A stretch of DNA of 50,594 bases from Bacillota bacterium (lineage in GTDB: Bacteria; Bacillota; UBA4882; UBA10575): assembly GCA_012727425.1 (NCBI GenBank), contig JAAYHQ010000001.1, positions 1-50,594 of the forward strand. Direction: 5' to 3'. How positions within the stretch are numbered: position 1 is the stretch's first letter; each line of letters starts with the position of its first letter. The notes under the pieces are model-generated. The model saw only the letters and a list, made by a program, of their open reading frames with translations, did not search any database and was not told the origin of the DNA. Positions 8,692 through 17,171 of the stretch are shown piece by piece. Both the position numbers and the translations under genes were made by a program.

Positions 8692-9714
8692 TCAAAGGAC
8701 CCGTTGCGCAATCCGGGAAAACTCCGTCACCGGTAACTCCAGCAGGTCCGAAAGGTTTTTGGGATGTTGCAGAACCATCTTCGCGGTCGAAACCGCCACC
8801 ACCACCCGTTGTTCCCCGCCCGTTAACTCCACCACACTACCTATCGGGTAAAGCGCAACCGACTGGCGCAGGGCCCGGACGACAGCCGGATTAAACTTTG
8901 CCGGAGTCGCGGCGGTGATCTTCTGGAGCGCTTGGTCGTTCCAGAGGCGTTCCTGGTCAATCGGGTTGGAGACCATGACCTCAAAGGCATTGGCAGTCGC
9001 CACAATCTTTGAGAAGAGGGGAATATCGACCCCAATTAACCCAAGGGGATAACCGGAACCGTCTTCCCGCTCGTGGTGCTGATAGGCCATATTGGCCACT
9101 TTCAGCGAAAAACCGGTCCGTAAAATATCAAAGCCCCGTTTCGTATGTTGTCTGATTTGGGCGGCATCCTTGGCGGACAGATCTTGCAGTCTCTTCATGG
9201 CCGTTTTAATATAAGCCTTACCTAAATCGTGGAGGAACGCACCCATGGCCAGCTCCTTCAGTTCTTCCCGGTCAAGCTTGAGCTGCCTGCCCATCAGAAC
9301 GGAAAGGATCGCCACATTGAGGGAATGATTATAAAAGTAGTTGTCGGGGGTTTTTAGATCAATAATGTCAAAGACCCGATCTTCCGCCTGCAACACGTCT
9401 TTTAACAACCCTTCGATGACGAAAGAAATGAGCGGCTCGTTAAGGGGTTTGCGCTCCACCACCCGAATGAGCGATTCATGCAAAACACGGATGGCCTCCA
9501 CCCGAATCCGGTCGCTGAGCAAACCGGTACAGTCCCACTTTTCGTCCGGTGATTCGTAAACATATAGATGGGTATAAGCCATTCGCTCCAAACGATGCAG
9601 GTAGGCGGGAGTCAGCTTTGTCCCCTTATTCAGTAGAATTCTCCCGTCGTTGCCGAAGACCGCATGTGCTAGAAACATTTCTTCCGTGATCGTATTCAAA
9701 GGTAAATATTTCAT
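8692..9714 (-). CDS. HD-GYP paralogue with a substituted metal ligand
   Basis: 340 residues, colinear with the HD-GYP protein at 156-1184 along its whole length. It keeps H130, the HD pair H162-D163 and the HHExxDGxGYP motif at 213-223, but the final metal ligand Asp of the ADxxDA motif is Asn242 (ATANAFEVM). The codon reads AAT, so this is not a reading error on my part. Catalysis may be weakened or lost, leaving a c-di-GMP-binding or regulatory protein. The ATG at 9714 follows GGGAGGGGAGGGGAAGG. A 6-bp-arm palindrome lies about 100 bp upstream. Confidence 0.87.
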   Translation of the reverse strand: MKYLPLNTITEEMFLAHAVFGNDGRILLNKGTKLTPAYLHRLERMAYTHLYVYESPDEKWDCTGLLSDRIRVEAIRVLHESLIRVVERKPLNEPLISFVIEGLLKDVLQAEDRVFDIIDLKTPDNYFYNHSLNVAILSVLMGRQLKLDREELKELAMGAFLHDLGKAYIKTAMKRLQDLSAKDAAQIRQHTKRGFDILRTGFSLKVANMAYQHHEREDGSGYPLGLIGVDIPLFSKIVATANAFEVMVSNPIDQERLWNDQALQKITAATPAKFNPAVVRALRQSVALYPIGSVVELTGGEQRVVVAVSTAKMVLQHPKNLSDLLELPVTEFSRIAQRVL

Positions 9715-9810
9715 CCTTCCCCTCCCCTCCCAACATCGCCAAATTTAATCTAATAGAAATGAATTCTCTATCGGTAAAATTTTCCCTCTCTTCGTCGTTG
9801 TTGCGAATTT

Positions 9811-9827
9811 GTTTACTATACGTAAAC
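9811..9827. promoter_or_regulatory. Perfect palindrome, possible operator
   Basis: GTTTAC-TATAC-GTAAAC is a perfect 6-bp inverted repeat with a 5-bp centre, between the rseP stop (9835) and the second HD-GYP start (9714). Its position upstream of the HD-GYP gene fits a dimeric repressor site. The cognate regulator is unknown. Confidence 0.4.
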
Positions 9828-9834
9828 CGGCGGG

Positions 9835-11124
9835 TCAACCCCGAAGCAGTTGGATGATGTCATTAAGAAGCACAAAAACGGCCAACGCCATCAACAGCGC
9901 AAAACCGACCATGGCGATACTGGCTTCCCGCTCCGGCGAAAGCGGTTTTCCCCTGATCGCCTCCAAGATAAAGAGTAAGAGGCGTCCCCCGTCCAGGGCC
10001 GGCAGAGGCAAAAGATTGGTCGCCCCAATGGCGATACTGATCAAGGCCGAGATGTTCAGGAGGTTCAGCAGGATTAAGGACAACGTAGGGCTGTAACTCA
10101 CCGCTTCACTCATCATGCTGACGATCCGCACCGGCCCCGCCAATTGAGTCAAGGATACTTTCCCCGTCAACAACCAGCCGAAACTATAAACTACACTCCG
10201 GATCACCGCATAGATATAGACCACGGCTTGTTTAAGGATGGTACCGCCACCCCCGCGGAGCGTCCGAAAGGACAACCCCGTATCAAAGTAGGGGGTGTCT
10301 TTCTCTAAACGGGGAGTGATCCGTAGCGTCTCCTCCCGGCCGGCTCTGAAAACAGTTACGGTAACCGGTTGACCCTGCTTCGCCTGGACTAACGCGCTGA
10401 TCTCTTTTTTAGTCGTTACCGGCTGTCCATCAAGGCGGATGATCCGGTCGCCCGGTAAGAGCCCGCCGGCCTCCGCCGGGGAGTCGGGGACCACATACTC
10501 AACAAGGGTGGATTCTTCACCGTAAGGTTCCGCGGCGCCAAAACCAAGAATATAGCGTTCCGCCGGAATTACGTCCGGAGCAAACAACACTTGTTTTTTT
10601 TCGTTTCCCCGTTGCAGCTGGATAATACTGGGTTTCCCATTGTTAATGGCCATAAAGGAATATAGGTCAGAAGGTTGGTACACCCGCCGCCCATCATAAC
10701 GGAGAATCCGGTCGCCGGCCATCAGCCCGGCCTCGTCCGCGGGTGACCCGGGCGGGACCGGCCCCAGAACCAGCGAACTGTACCCGAACACGGTAAAGAC
10801 CACACCAATAAAGACCAAGGCCGTAAGGAAATTCATCACCGGGCCGCCGGCCACCACCGCCATTCTGACCGCCAATGGTTTCTTGCTGAAAGATCGCTCG
10901 CTATCGGAAGCCTCTTCTTCCCCTTCTAAAAGCACAAAAGCGCCCACCGGGAAGAGCCGCAGGGAAAAGGTGGTCTCCCCCTTTTTTGTGCTGAACAGTT
11001 TGGGTCCAAAAAAGAGCGAAAATTCCAAGACGCGAATCCCGGCGGCTTTCGCCACTAAATAGTGGCCTAATTCATGCAGGATGACAATCAAATTCAAAGC
11101 CAAAATGGCGATTAAAATGTTCAT
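9835..11124 (-). CDS. rseP: RseP/SpoIVFB-type site-2 membrane metalloprotease (M50)
   Basis: 429 residues from the ATG at 11122-11124, set by AAGGAGG 6 nt upstream; an in-frame extension of 38 codons lacks such a signal. TM1 carries the zinc motif HELGH (H17, E18, H21). Two PDZ domains follow (near 120-190 and 200-280), and a C-terminal TM contains LPLPALDGGR, supplying the third zinc ligand. This is the RseP/RasP architecture that cleaves anti-sigma factors or signal peptides within the membrane. In many Firmicutes it sits with cdsA and dxr; here those neighbours are absent. Confidence 0.93.
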   Translation of the reverse strand: MNILIAILALNLIVILHELGHYLVAKAAGIRVLEFSLFFGPKLFSTKKGETTFSLRLFPVGAFVLLEGEEEASDSERSFSKKPLAVRMAVVAGGPVMNFLTALVFIGVVFTVFGYSSLVLGPVPPGSPADEAGLMAGDRILRYDGRRVYQPSDLYSFMAINNGKPSIIQLQRGNEKKQVLFAPDVIPAERYILGFGAAEPYGEESTLVEYVVPDSPAEAGGLLPGDRIIRLDGQPVTTKKEISALVQAKQGQPVTVTVFRAGREETLRITPRLEKDTPYFDTGLSFRTLRGGGGTILKQAVVYIYAVIRSVVYSFGWLLTGKVSLTQLAGPVRIVSMMSEAVSYSPTLSLILLNLLNISALISIAIGATNLLPLPALDGGRLLLFILEAIRGKPLSPEREASIAMVGFALLMALAVFVLLNDIIQLLRG

Positions 11125-11302
11125 CCCCATCCTCCTTTTCAACGCCATGATCAAAAGGACCTTCCGCCCGGCTCTGATCAACGCTTCATGCCACGCGGTG
11201 GCGTTATCCGTCACCGGCGCGGGCGACAACATACCCATAGTAGAACGCGGCAGTCACTATAAAGTTCCTTGGTCCTAAGGCCTACCACTCCCATTATGCT
11301 CG

Positions 11303-11333
11303 AAAAAAAGGGTCCTTAGCCAGGCCCCTTTTG
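11303..11333 (-). terminator. Terminator after the barrel-like gene
   Basis: On the minus strand AAGGGGCC-TGGCTAA-GGACCCTT forms a stem followed by seven T residues (11309-11303), 5 nt after the stop of the 11338-11832 gene. Confidence 0.75.
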
Positions 11334-11337
11334 TCGT

Positions 11338-11832
11338 TCAGTAGTTGACTCCTAACCCGATTTGAAAACTGAAATTCTTTCCTTCCTGGTCGGTTTCGGC
11401 CAACAACCCGCCCCGGAGATCCAGGTTATCCACCAGGTCTAAAACCACACCCAGTTCCAACTGGGCACTCAGCCGGTTACTGGCCAGGGAGAGATCGAGT
11501 TCGCCGATGAGCCCCATGTACTGGTCAAGAGGCATATAGATGTTAGCACCGATAAATGGCGCCGCGTCAACCAGACCTAAAAGCAAGGCCAGGTTCGAAT
11601 CGAATTCATATTTCGCGCCAACTTTGGTCGCATCTTTTCTGATCGCTACGCAAAAGCCGATCTCCGCAGAAACACCATATTCAGTGCTGAGTTGCAACCC
11701 TTTATCCCCCACAAACATTAATGCGGTCTCCCCACCCCGTACTTGGACCTCCGGCGTGCTGAAGCCCAGAACAACCTGGGGGATCAACAGCAGCGCAATA
11801 ACCAGGAAACCGACGAAAAAGGATTGGCGCAT
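11338..11832 (-). CDS. Secreted protein resembling an outer-membrane beta-barrel
   Basis: 164 residues. A clear signal peptide (residues 1 to about 23, hydrophobic FFVGFLVIALLLIPQVVLG) precedes a mature part of alternating polar/hydrophobic stretches split by short polar turns. It ends in an aromatic residue (FQIGLGVNY), the pattern of small outer-membrane barrels with a C-terminal beta-signal. I do not recognise a named family. GGAGG precedes the ATG. It has its own terminator, and lies after the DUF4015 gene on the same strand. A barrel would imply an outer membrane, which is unusual but known in several spore-forming Bacillota lineages. A soluble secreted beta-protein is the alternative. 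Confidence 0.65.
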   Translation of the reverse strand: MRQSFFVGFLVIALLLIPQVVLGFSTPEVQVRGGETALMFVGDKGLQLSTEYGVSAEIGFCVAIRKDATKVGAKYEFDSNLALLLGLVDAAPFIGANIYMPLDQYMGLIGELDLSLASNRLSAQLELGVVLDLVDNLDLRGGLLAETDQEGKNFSFQIGLGVNY

Positions 11833-11914
11833 GCTCGTTTCCTCCTTTCTTTTTGCTGGTCGGACTTCTTTCGTCGATTATATGCCCAGTTCGTGAGCGG
11901 AACCGGCTTTTCCT

Positions 11915-13897
11915 TTATTCGTCAACCTGGTAAATTATGTCGGTCAACGGCCGCTTTACCATATAGTAATCGTTGGCATTATTCCATAGGGTAAAGCCGG
12001 AGGCGGGTGAAGCAAGCGTCCCTGTCACCTGTTTAATCAAGTATTCGCTATAAACGGGTGCAGCCATAGCCAATTCCCGTCTGGTCAAGCGAAAAGCTTG
12101 CACATACGGGCGGATGATACATGCCCCGCCCGCCAAAACCTGGGCCCGGAACGAACCTTCCCGGTAAATATACTCGGCCCGTTCCAAATAATCCCCGGGG
12201 TAAAAGGCGTCGGCAAAATGGGAGGGGTAATACATGGGACAAATCACATCCACGTACTCGGCAAAGACACGGATATTCTGCCCGGTCAGCCCTTCCATCA
12301 GATACCAGCAGTGATAGCCGTAAAGATCGGCACTGATTGGAATCTGCAGCCGTGTGCGGGCGTGGGCTAGAAATCCTTCCAAGGCGTCGATCCGCCGGGC
12401 ACCGGGCGGTTGATACCGGTAGTAACAACGGTTCAAGTTACCGTCGGTGGGGAAACGGATGTAGTCAAACTGAATCTCATCCACCCCCAAAGCCTGCAGC
12501 TCTTCCGCGATGGCCAGGTTATACTCCCAAACCTCCCGGGCGTAAGGATCAACCCAGTGTTCCCGCTGGACATAGGCGGTCTCACCATCAGCCGTCCGGG
12601 TTGCCACCAAGTGGCGCCAAGGGCCATTTCCGGACTGGTCCCAGATCGCGTAGCGATGGTCATCGTACCGGTACAAGCGGCTATCCTTGAAGACCACCAA
12701 ACGGCCGATCACGTAGATCCCGTTTTCCTTCGCCTTTTGGATTAAGGTTTTGGCCTCGAAGCGTTTCAGGACAGCACCGATCTGGTGGGCAAAAGGGACT
12801 TTCGTGTCATAGGTAACAAAACCCATGTCATCCTTAAAGTCAACCACCATGGCGTTTAACCCATTGCGCTTCATAAACTGGATGTGGTTGTCCAACCGGC
12901 GGCCGGAGGCAAAATCGGAACGCACATAGATCCCGTATTTATCAGCCGCCCGGTTCAGGCGGTCGGCCTTCGCCCGGTCGACCGGTGGCAACGGCACGGT
13001 CACCGCGGTAACCAGTTCCAAGGCGGGCCAGGTATATACTTCAATTCCGTCGGCGTATGTAATCTGCAACCACCAGGAGGATGAAGAGGTAAAGTCGGCC
13101 TCCTCTGCGAACCGCGCCCGCTGGAAAAGGAGGTTCTTCACCAGTCGGCGTCCGGTGTTCCTCGTCACCAATTCTTCCCAGATGTTCAAGGCTTTATTGT
13201 AAAAATAGAGGCCGTTCCCAAACCCGCACGCCAACACGAGCTTGTCAGAATTTTCTGGATGATAGGCCAGGGCGGCCACCTCTTCTTCATAAGGCGTCTG
13301 TTGCAGAAAACTCAGACCCCCGGAAAGTTTTGTCCAACTACGGCCCGCGTCCGTCGTTTCATAAAAACCGGCAAACGAGGTGCCGACCAAAAGCTGTCCT
13401 TCATTCTCCGGGGCCAGGGCAACTGCCGTGATCGCACTGCCGTTGCGAAAAGGAATCCGCTGCCAGGTGGCGCCATAATCTTCGGACAGATAGATCCGGT
13501 CCATCGTGGTCACGGCGACCCGCCGGGGCTGCAGCGGATCCACCCCAATCGCCGTGAGCATCGCCGGGCGTTCCGTAGCGGTTAACAAGCGGCGGGGCAG
13601 ACCTTCGTTCCGGGCTTCCCAGGTTATCCCCGCATCAAAGGAGACCAAAAAGCCGTCCCGCTGGGAAATCCCATACCACAGGAACGGTCCGGTTTCTACA
13701 ATCCACTCGGGACAAACCGGTGCCGGCACCTCCTCCGCTACCGGTTGCGCCGTTCCGTCAAAACCGGGGGCTGGCGCCGCTTCTTCCAGCACCAAACTGT
13801 GTACTTCCGTTCCCGGTTCCATAGCCAAAACCGCCGGTATGATCAGAATAAAAACGATCCCAAAAAAAAAGCTCCAATAAAAACAACAACGCCTCAT
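11915..13897 (-). CDS. Secreted Asp-box propeller plus DUF4015 glycoside-hydrolase-like protein
   Basis: 660 residues with an N-terminal signal or anchor segment (about 8-25). Residues 70-300 contain repeated Asp-box motifs (SFDAGITW near 86, SEDYGATW near 138, TTDAGRSW near 181), typical of sialidase or sortilin-type beta-propellers. From about 310 a DUF4015-type TIM-barrel region follows (GIYVRSDFASG, VVDFKDDMGFVTYDT, VIGRLVVFKD, EIQFDYIRFPTDG, ISADLYGY), a family regarded as putative glycoside hydrolases. The acidic residues of FDYIRFPTDG are the likely active-site neighbourhood. It starts 26 nt after the histidine-kinase stop, so the two are probably cotranscribed. It is likely an exported cell-wall or polysaccharide-acting protein. 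Confidence 0.8.
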   Translation of the reverse strand: MRRCCFYWSFFFGIVFILIIPAVLAMEPGTEVHSLVLEEAAPAPGFDGTAQPVAEEVPAPVCPEWIVETGPFLWYGISQRDGFLVSFDAGITWEARNEGLPRRLLTATERPAMLTAIGVDPLQPRRVAVTTMDRIYLSEDYGATWQRIPFRNGSAITAVALAPENEGQLLVGTSFAGFYETTDAGRSWTKLSGGLSFLQQTPYEEEVAALAYHPENSDKLVLACGFGNGLYFYNKALNIWEELVTRNTGRRLVKNLLFQRARFAEEADFTSSSSWWLQITYADGIEVYTWPALELVTAVTVPLPPVDRAKADRLNRAADKYGIYVRSDFASGRRLDNHIQFMKRNGLNAMVVDFKDDMGFVTYDTKVPFAHQIGAVLKRFEAKTLIQKAKENGIYVIGRLVVFKDSRLYRYDDHRYAIWDQSGNGPWRHLVATRTADGETAYVQREHWVDPYAREVWEYNLAIAEELQALGVDEIQFDYIRFPTDGNLNRCYYRYQPPGARRIDALEGFLAHARTRLQIPISADLYGYHCWYLMEGLTGQNIRVFAEYVDVICPMYYPSHFADAFYPGDYLERAEYIYREGSFRAQVLAGGACIIRPYVQAFRLTRRELAMAAPVYSEYLIKQVTGTLASPASGFTLWNNANDYYMVKRPLTDIIYQVDE

Positions 13898-13923
13898 CTT
13901 CCCGGGAGACTCCTTTCCCTAAT

Positions 13924-16281
13924 TTACTCCTCTTCCTGCGGGGACAAGACCGGAAGGGTAAAATAGAAAGTACTTCCTTGCCCCAGTTCACTCTCGACCC
14001 AAACGGTTCCGTTATGGGCTTCCACCAATTCTTTTACGATATAGAGACCCAAGCCAATCCCTTCTTCACCACAGGACCGCACCCGGTAATACCGGTCAAA
14101 GATCCGGGGCAAATCGACCGGGCTAATTCCTTCCCCCTGATCCCGGATGGCAATCACCATTCGGGGATCGTCCACCCAAAATTCGATCTCCACTGCTGTT
14201 TTTGGCGGCGAATACTTTAAAGCATTGGACAACAGATTAACAAAGATCCGTTCCAAGCGGTTGGGATCGGCAATGACCGGTTTTAAAGGTTCCCTTTTGG
14301 TAACACGAATCCGCTCCACAGCCATCACACCCTGCATCCGCCGTAAAAAGTCGTGGATAAACCGGTCCAAATCGATGCCGACCGTCTTCAAGACCAATTG
14401 CCCCGATTCGATCCGGGTCGAATCAACCAGATCCGCGATCATATTGTTCATCCGGAGGGCGGAAACGGCAATTGCTTGGGCACTATTGGCGATTTTTGAT
14501 TCTTCTTTCGCGATTATACCCAATAGTTGGGCATGGGACAAGATTACCGCCAGCGGGGAGCGGAGATCGTGCGAGACCATATGTAAATAATCTTCCCTGA
14601 TCTGTTCCAAATTCCGTAATTCGGTCACATCCCTGATGGTGACCAGGTGCATAAAGATTTGCCCCTGACGGTCTTTTACCGCATTCCCACTGATTAAAAG
14701 GTACCGTTCGGTCCCGTCGCCCCTTTTTAGCCGGTATTCTTCATTGGTAAAGTAGCGCCCCGTCAGCAGGCGGGCGGTCAGTCGTTCCTCCGGGGCCAGT
14801 CGCGACCCGTCTTTCCGGAACAGTGCCGCCGGTGAAAGAAGCTCTTCAAGCGTCTCCGGCCACCCTTCAACGCCGGTGATCTCCAGTGCCACCTTGTTGG
14901 CCATAAGCAAGCGGCCGTTGGGGGCGAGGACTAAAACCCCCTCCCCAATGTTATCAAGGAGGACCTGTTTCTGCCGGTCTTGCCTTTCCGCCTCGGTTCG
15001 TGCTTGGTGTGTTCTGGCCAACCTTTCCTTCCGCTTTTGCACTGCTGGTTTCGTGTGGGTAATGTCGCGAAAGACGATCACCCCGAGGATAAGTTCGCCT
15101 TGCTTGTTACGGACGGGGGTCCCGCTGAAATGACCTACCCAGAACCGATCTTGATCCAGATCCTCAACGATCAGTTCCAAATCAAAGAAGGCCTCACCCC
15201 GCAACGGCCGGACCAACGGGTAAGCCTCGGGGTGTAAAGCCGTCCCCGAAAGCTCTTTAAAGCGAAACCGCCGGTTGTATTCGGCCACCGGACGCAACGT
15301 CTCTTCAACGGTGTCAAACCCCATCATCCGCATACCGGCCGGGTTCATAAACACCACTTGACGACGGGGATCGGTGATCACGATCCCTTCCTTTAAGTTG
15401 TTCACCACGCCTTCCAGATAGGTCAGATCGTTCTCGTCACTCTCCACCACCTCTTCCTGCTGCTTCCTGGTTTTCACCTGTTCGGTCACATCCGCAACAA
15501 TAAATAAAAGCACGGGTGCTTCAGGTTCAGCCAGCTCCAAACGGAGAATGGTTAGTCGCCAGTAGACAACCCCCCGCGGAAAACCGTCAATCCGGAATTC
15601 GGGGGCGACAAAGGGTTCCCCCGTCATCGCCACGTAATCACAGACCCGGACCAGTCCGTTTTCTTGGGCACCCGGAACCGTTTCATAGATGGTCCGTCCG
15701 ACGATGCCCCTGGTCTCCTCCAGGAACCCCCGGTAAACCGAATTGGCCCATTTCAGCCGCAACGAGACACTGTCGTAGACGGCAATCCCGACCGGTAAAT
15801 TATTGAGCACCGTTTCTGCCGATAAGAGCTGCTCAATCAGGAGCTTGTGGGAGGCGTCAACCGATTTGGGGTCGCCCCTTTCCTGGTAGTCCCCGCTTTG
15901 ACCCCCGGATGCGGCAGGAAAAACGAAACTACTTTCCCAGCCGTCCAAGACCAGGAGCAACCAGCCGACAAAAGTCTGGTCCCGGCTGAAGACCGGAAGA
16001 AGTTTCAGGGCTTCCGTAATAAACGGTTCCTTCCTTTCCTTCACCCGGAGGCAAAGACGGCGCAGCTTCAAATCGAAATCGGGAATGAGCTGGTCGATGC
16101 CGCCTCCATGCCAATTCCGGACCGGGGCGGAAACCAACCGGAGAAAACGTTCGTTCGCTTTTTTTACCGTATAATCCGGTCCAATCAAGGCCATACCTTC
16201 CGCCGCATAAGTGAAGATATTCTCCAATAATTCCGACACGGCTTTTTCCGGAAAAGACGATGGAGTAAAACCCAGTTCCAT
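13924..16281 (-). CDS. Soluble multi-PAS sensor histidine kinase
   Basis: About 785 residues from the ATG at 16279-16281 (an in-frame ATG at 16288-16290 abuts GGGAGG and is less likely). Four PAS-like domains are visible, near 20-115, 155-265, 285-410 and 440-555. A HisKA domain follows with phosphoacceptor H571 (MVSHDLRSPLAV), then a HATPase with the N box (VNLLSNALKYSP), DQGEG and GIGLGLYIV. No transmembrane segment is seen, so the signal is probably intracellular. No response regulator is adjacent, so it is an orphan kinase. The secreted DUF4015 protein follows immediately, at the position spoIIE holds after the tRNAs in Bacillus. Confidence 0.92.
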   Translation of the reverse strand: MELGFTPSSFPEKAVSELLENIFTYAAEGMALIGPDYTVKKANERFLRLVSAPVRNWHGGGIDQLIPDFDLKLRRLCLRVKERKEPFITEALKLLPVFSRDQTFVGWLLLVLDGWESSFVFPAASGGQSGDYQERGDPKSVDASHKLLIEQLLSAETVLNNLPVGIAVYDSVSLRLKWANSVYRGFLEETRGIVGRTIYETVPGAQENGLVRVCDYVAMTGEPFVAPEFRIDGFPRGVVYWRLTILRLELAEPEAPVLLFIVADVTEQVKTRKQQEEVVESDENDLTYLEGVVNNLKEGIVITDPRRQVVFMNPAGMRMMGFDTVEETLRPVAEYNRRFRFKELSGTALHPEAYPLVRPLRGEAFFDLELIVEDLDQDRFWVGHFSGTPVRNKQGELILGVIVFRDITHTKPAVQKRKERLARTHQARTEAERQDRQKQVLLDNIGEGVLVLAPNGRLLMANKVALEITGVEGWPETLEELLSPAALFRKDGSRLAPEERLTARLLTGRYFTNEEYRLKRGDGTERYLLISGNAVKDRQGQIFMHLVTIRDVTELRNLEQIREDYLHMVSHDLRSPLAVILSHAQLLGIIAKEESKIANSAQAIAVSALRMNNMIADLVDSTRIESGQLVLKTVGIDLDRFIHDFLRRMQGVMAVERIRVTKREPLKPVIADPNRLERIFVNLLSNALKYSPPKTAVEIEFWVDDPRMVIAIRDQGEGISPVDLPRIFDRYYRVRSCGEEGIGLGLYIVKELVEAHNGTVWVESELGQGSTFYFTLPVLSPQEEE

Positions 16282-16363
16282 CCTAACCATCCTCCCACTC
16301 TCTTCCCACGGCGCGTTTGTCTTTGCGATGCCTAAAAGGAGACGTCTTTCTCTCTTGTCACCT

Positions 16364-16372
16364 ATTATATCA
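16364..16372 (-). promoter_or_regulatory. Extended -10 promoter for the histidine kinase
   Basis: The minus strand reads TGATATAAT (TG at 16372-16371, TATAAT at 16369-16364), an extended -10, 83 nt before the kinase ATG. No convincing -35 is seen. Confidence 0.5.
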
Positions 16373-16402
16373 TTAAAAAAACGCATTGGTCTGTTTTGAT
16401 CC

Positions 16403-16427
16403 AAAAAAAACCGCCCTTTTGGGCGGT
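16403..16427 (-). terminator. Terminator of the tRNA-Met/tRNA-Lys unit
   Basis: A perfect stem ACCGCCC-AAAA-GGGCGGT on the minus strand is followed by a run of T (16410-16403), 15 nt after tRNA-Lys. Confidence 0.9.
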
Positions 16428-16441
16428 CTTTAGCTTTCGAA

Positions 16442-16518
<77 letters not shown>

Positions 16519-16522
16519 TACT

Positions 16523-16600
16523 TGGTGGCGGTGACTGGATTCGAACCAGTGACACTACGGGTATGAACCGTATGCTCTAACCAACTGAGCTACACCGCCA
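16523..16600 (-). tRNA. tRNA-Met, elongator type (anticodon CAT)
   Basis: The acceptor stem TGGCGGT pairs with ACCGCCA, so the first pair is formed as in elongator rather than initiator tRNA. The anticodon loop is TTCATAC and CCA is encoded. In Bacillus a tRNA-Met also follows yabR, so the position is conserved. Confidence 0.94.
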
Positions 16601-16618
16601 AAGACAACTGCAAACTTG

Positions 16619-16647
16619 ATTATAATACAAATCTCTTGTCTAATCAA
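16619..16647 (-). promoter_or_regulatory. Promoter of the tRNA-Met/tRNA-Lys unit
   Basis: TTGATT (16647-16642) and TATAAT (16624-16619) with a 17-bp spacer, 18 nt upstream of tRNA-Met. Confidence 0.8.
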
Positions 16648-16689
16648 GATCCTTTTTTTATCCTCAATCGATCAAAAGACCGTACATCG

Positions 16690-17064
16690 CTAAAAATGAC
16701 TGAAACGCCCTCCTCCTCTACCTCCGCGTTTTGAATCCATGCTTCTCCGCAAGTCGGATTGGCGTTCATCGGAATCCTTCAGAAACTTAGCCAGTTTCTC
16801 CTCAAAGGACTGCTGACTTTGTCGGCTTGACTTCGGGTGGGCTTGGCGCATCGAAAGACTAATCTTCCCGTCTTGCATCGATAAAATCTTTACTTTGACT
16901 TGGTCGTTAAGTTGTACAAAATCCTTGATGTCCCGTACAAAAACATCCGCGACCTCGGAAATGTGCACCAATCCGGTCATTCCAGGCGAAAGCTCCACAA
17001 AAGCGCCGAAATTGGTGATTCCGGTGACCTTCCCCTCCACAACCTGGCCCACCGCAAAAGACAT
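16690..17064 (-). CDS. yabR: S1-domain RNA-binding protein (YabR-like)
   Basis: 124 residues, the size of Bacillus YabR. One S1 domain occupies about residues 1-72 (VGQVVEGKVTGITNFGAFVE, GLVHISEV, KVKILSMQDGKISLSMRQ). A basic, glycine-rich tail (RGGRGGGRFSHF) follows, suited to RNA binding. Its position in the divIC neighbourhood and before a tRNA-Met matches Bacillus. Here tex, another S1 protein, stands between it and the divIC-like gene, and yabR has its own strong promoter. Confidence 0.88.
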   Translation of the reverse strand: MSFAVGQVVEGKVTGITNFGAFVELSPGMTGLVHISEVADVFVRDIKDFVQLNDQVKVKILSMQDGKISLSMRQAHPKSSRQSQQSFEEKLAKFLKDSDERQSDLRRSMDSKRGGRGGGRFSHF

Positions 17065-17119
17065 ATTCAGTTTTTTCCTCCCCTTTGGTTAGAGAATACT
17101 CTCCAGATTAATATATTAT

Positions 17120-17149
17120 ATTATATCCCAGTTAAAAATGGGTTGTCAA
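17120..17149 (-). promoter_or_regulatory. Strong sigma-A promoter for yabR
   Basis: A consensus TTGACA (17149-17144) and TATAAT (17125-17120) with an 18-bp spacer lie between tex and yabR. The spacer contains CCCA and TGGG as an inverted repeat, and a second TATAAT-like hexamer overlaps downstream. Confidence 0.85.
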
Positions 17150-17171
17150 GTATGCACAAATAAATATTGCC

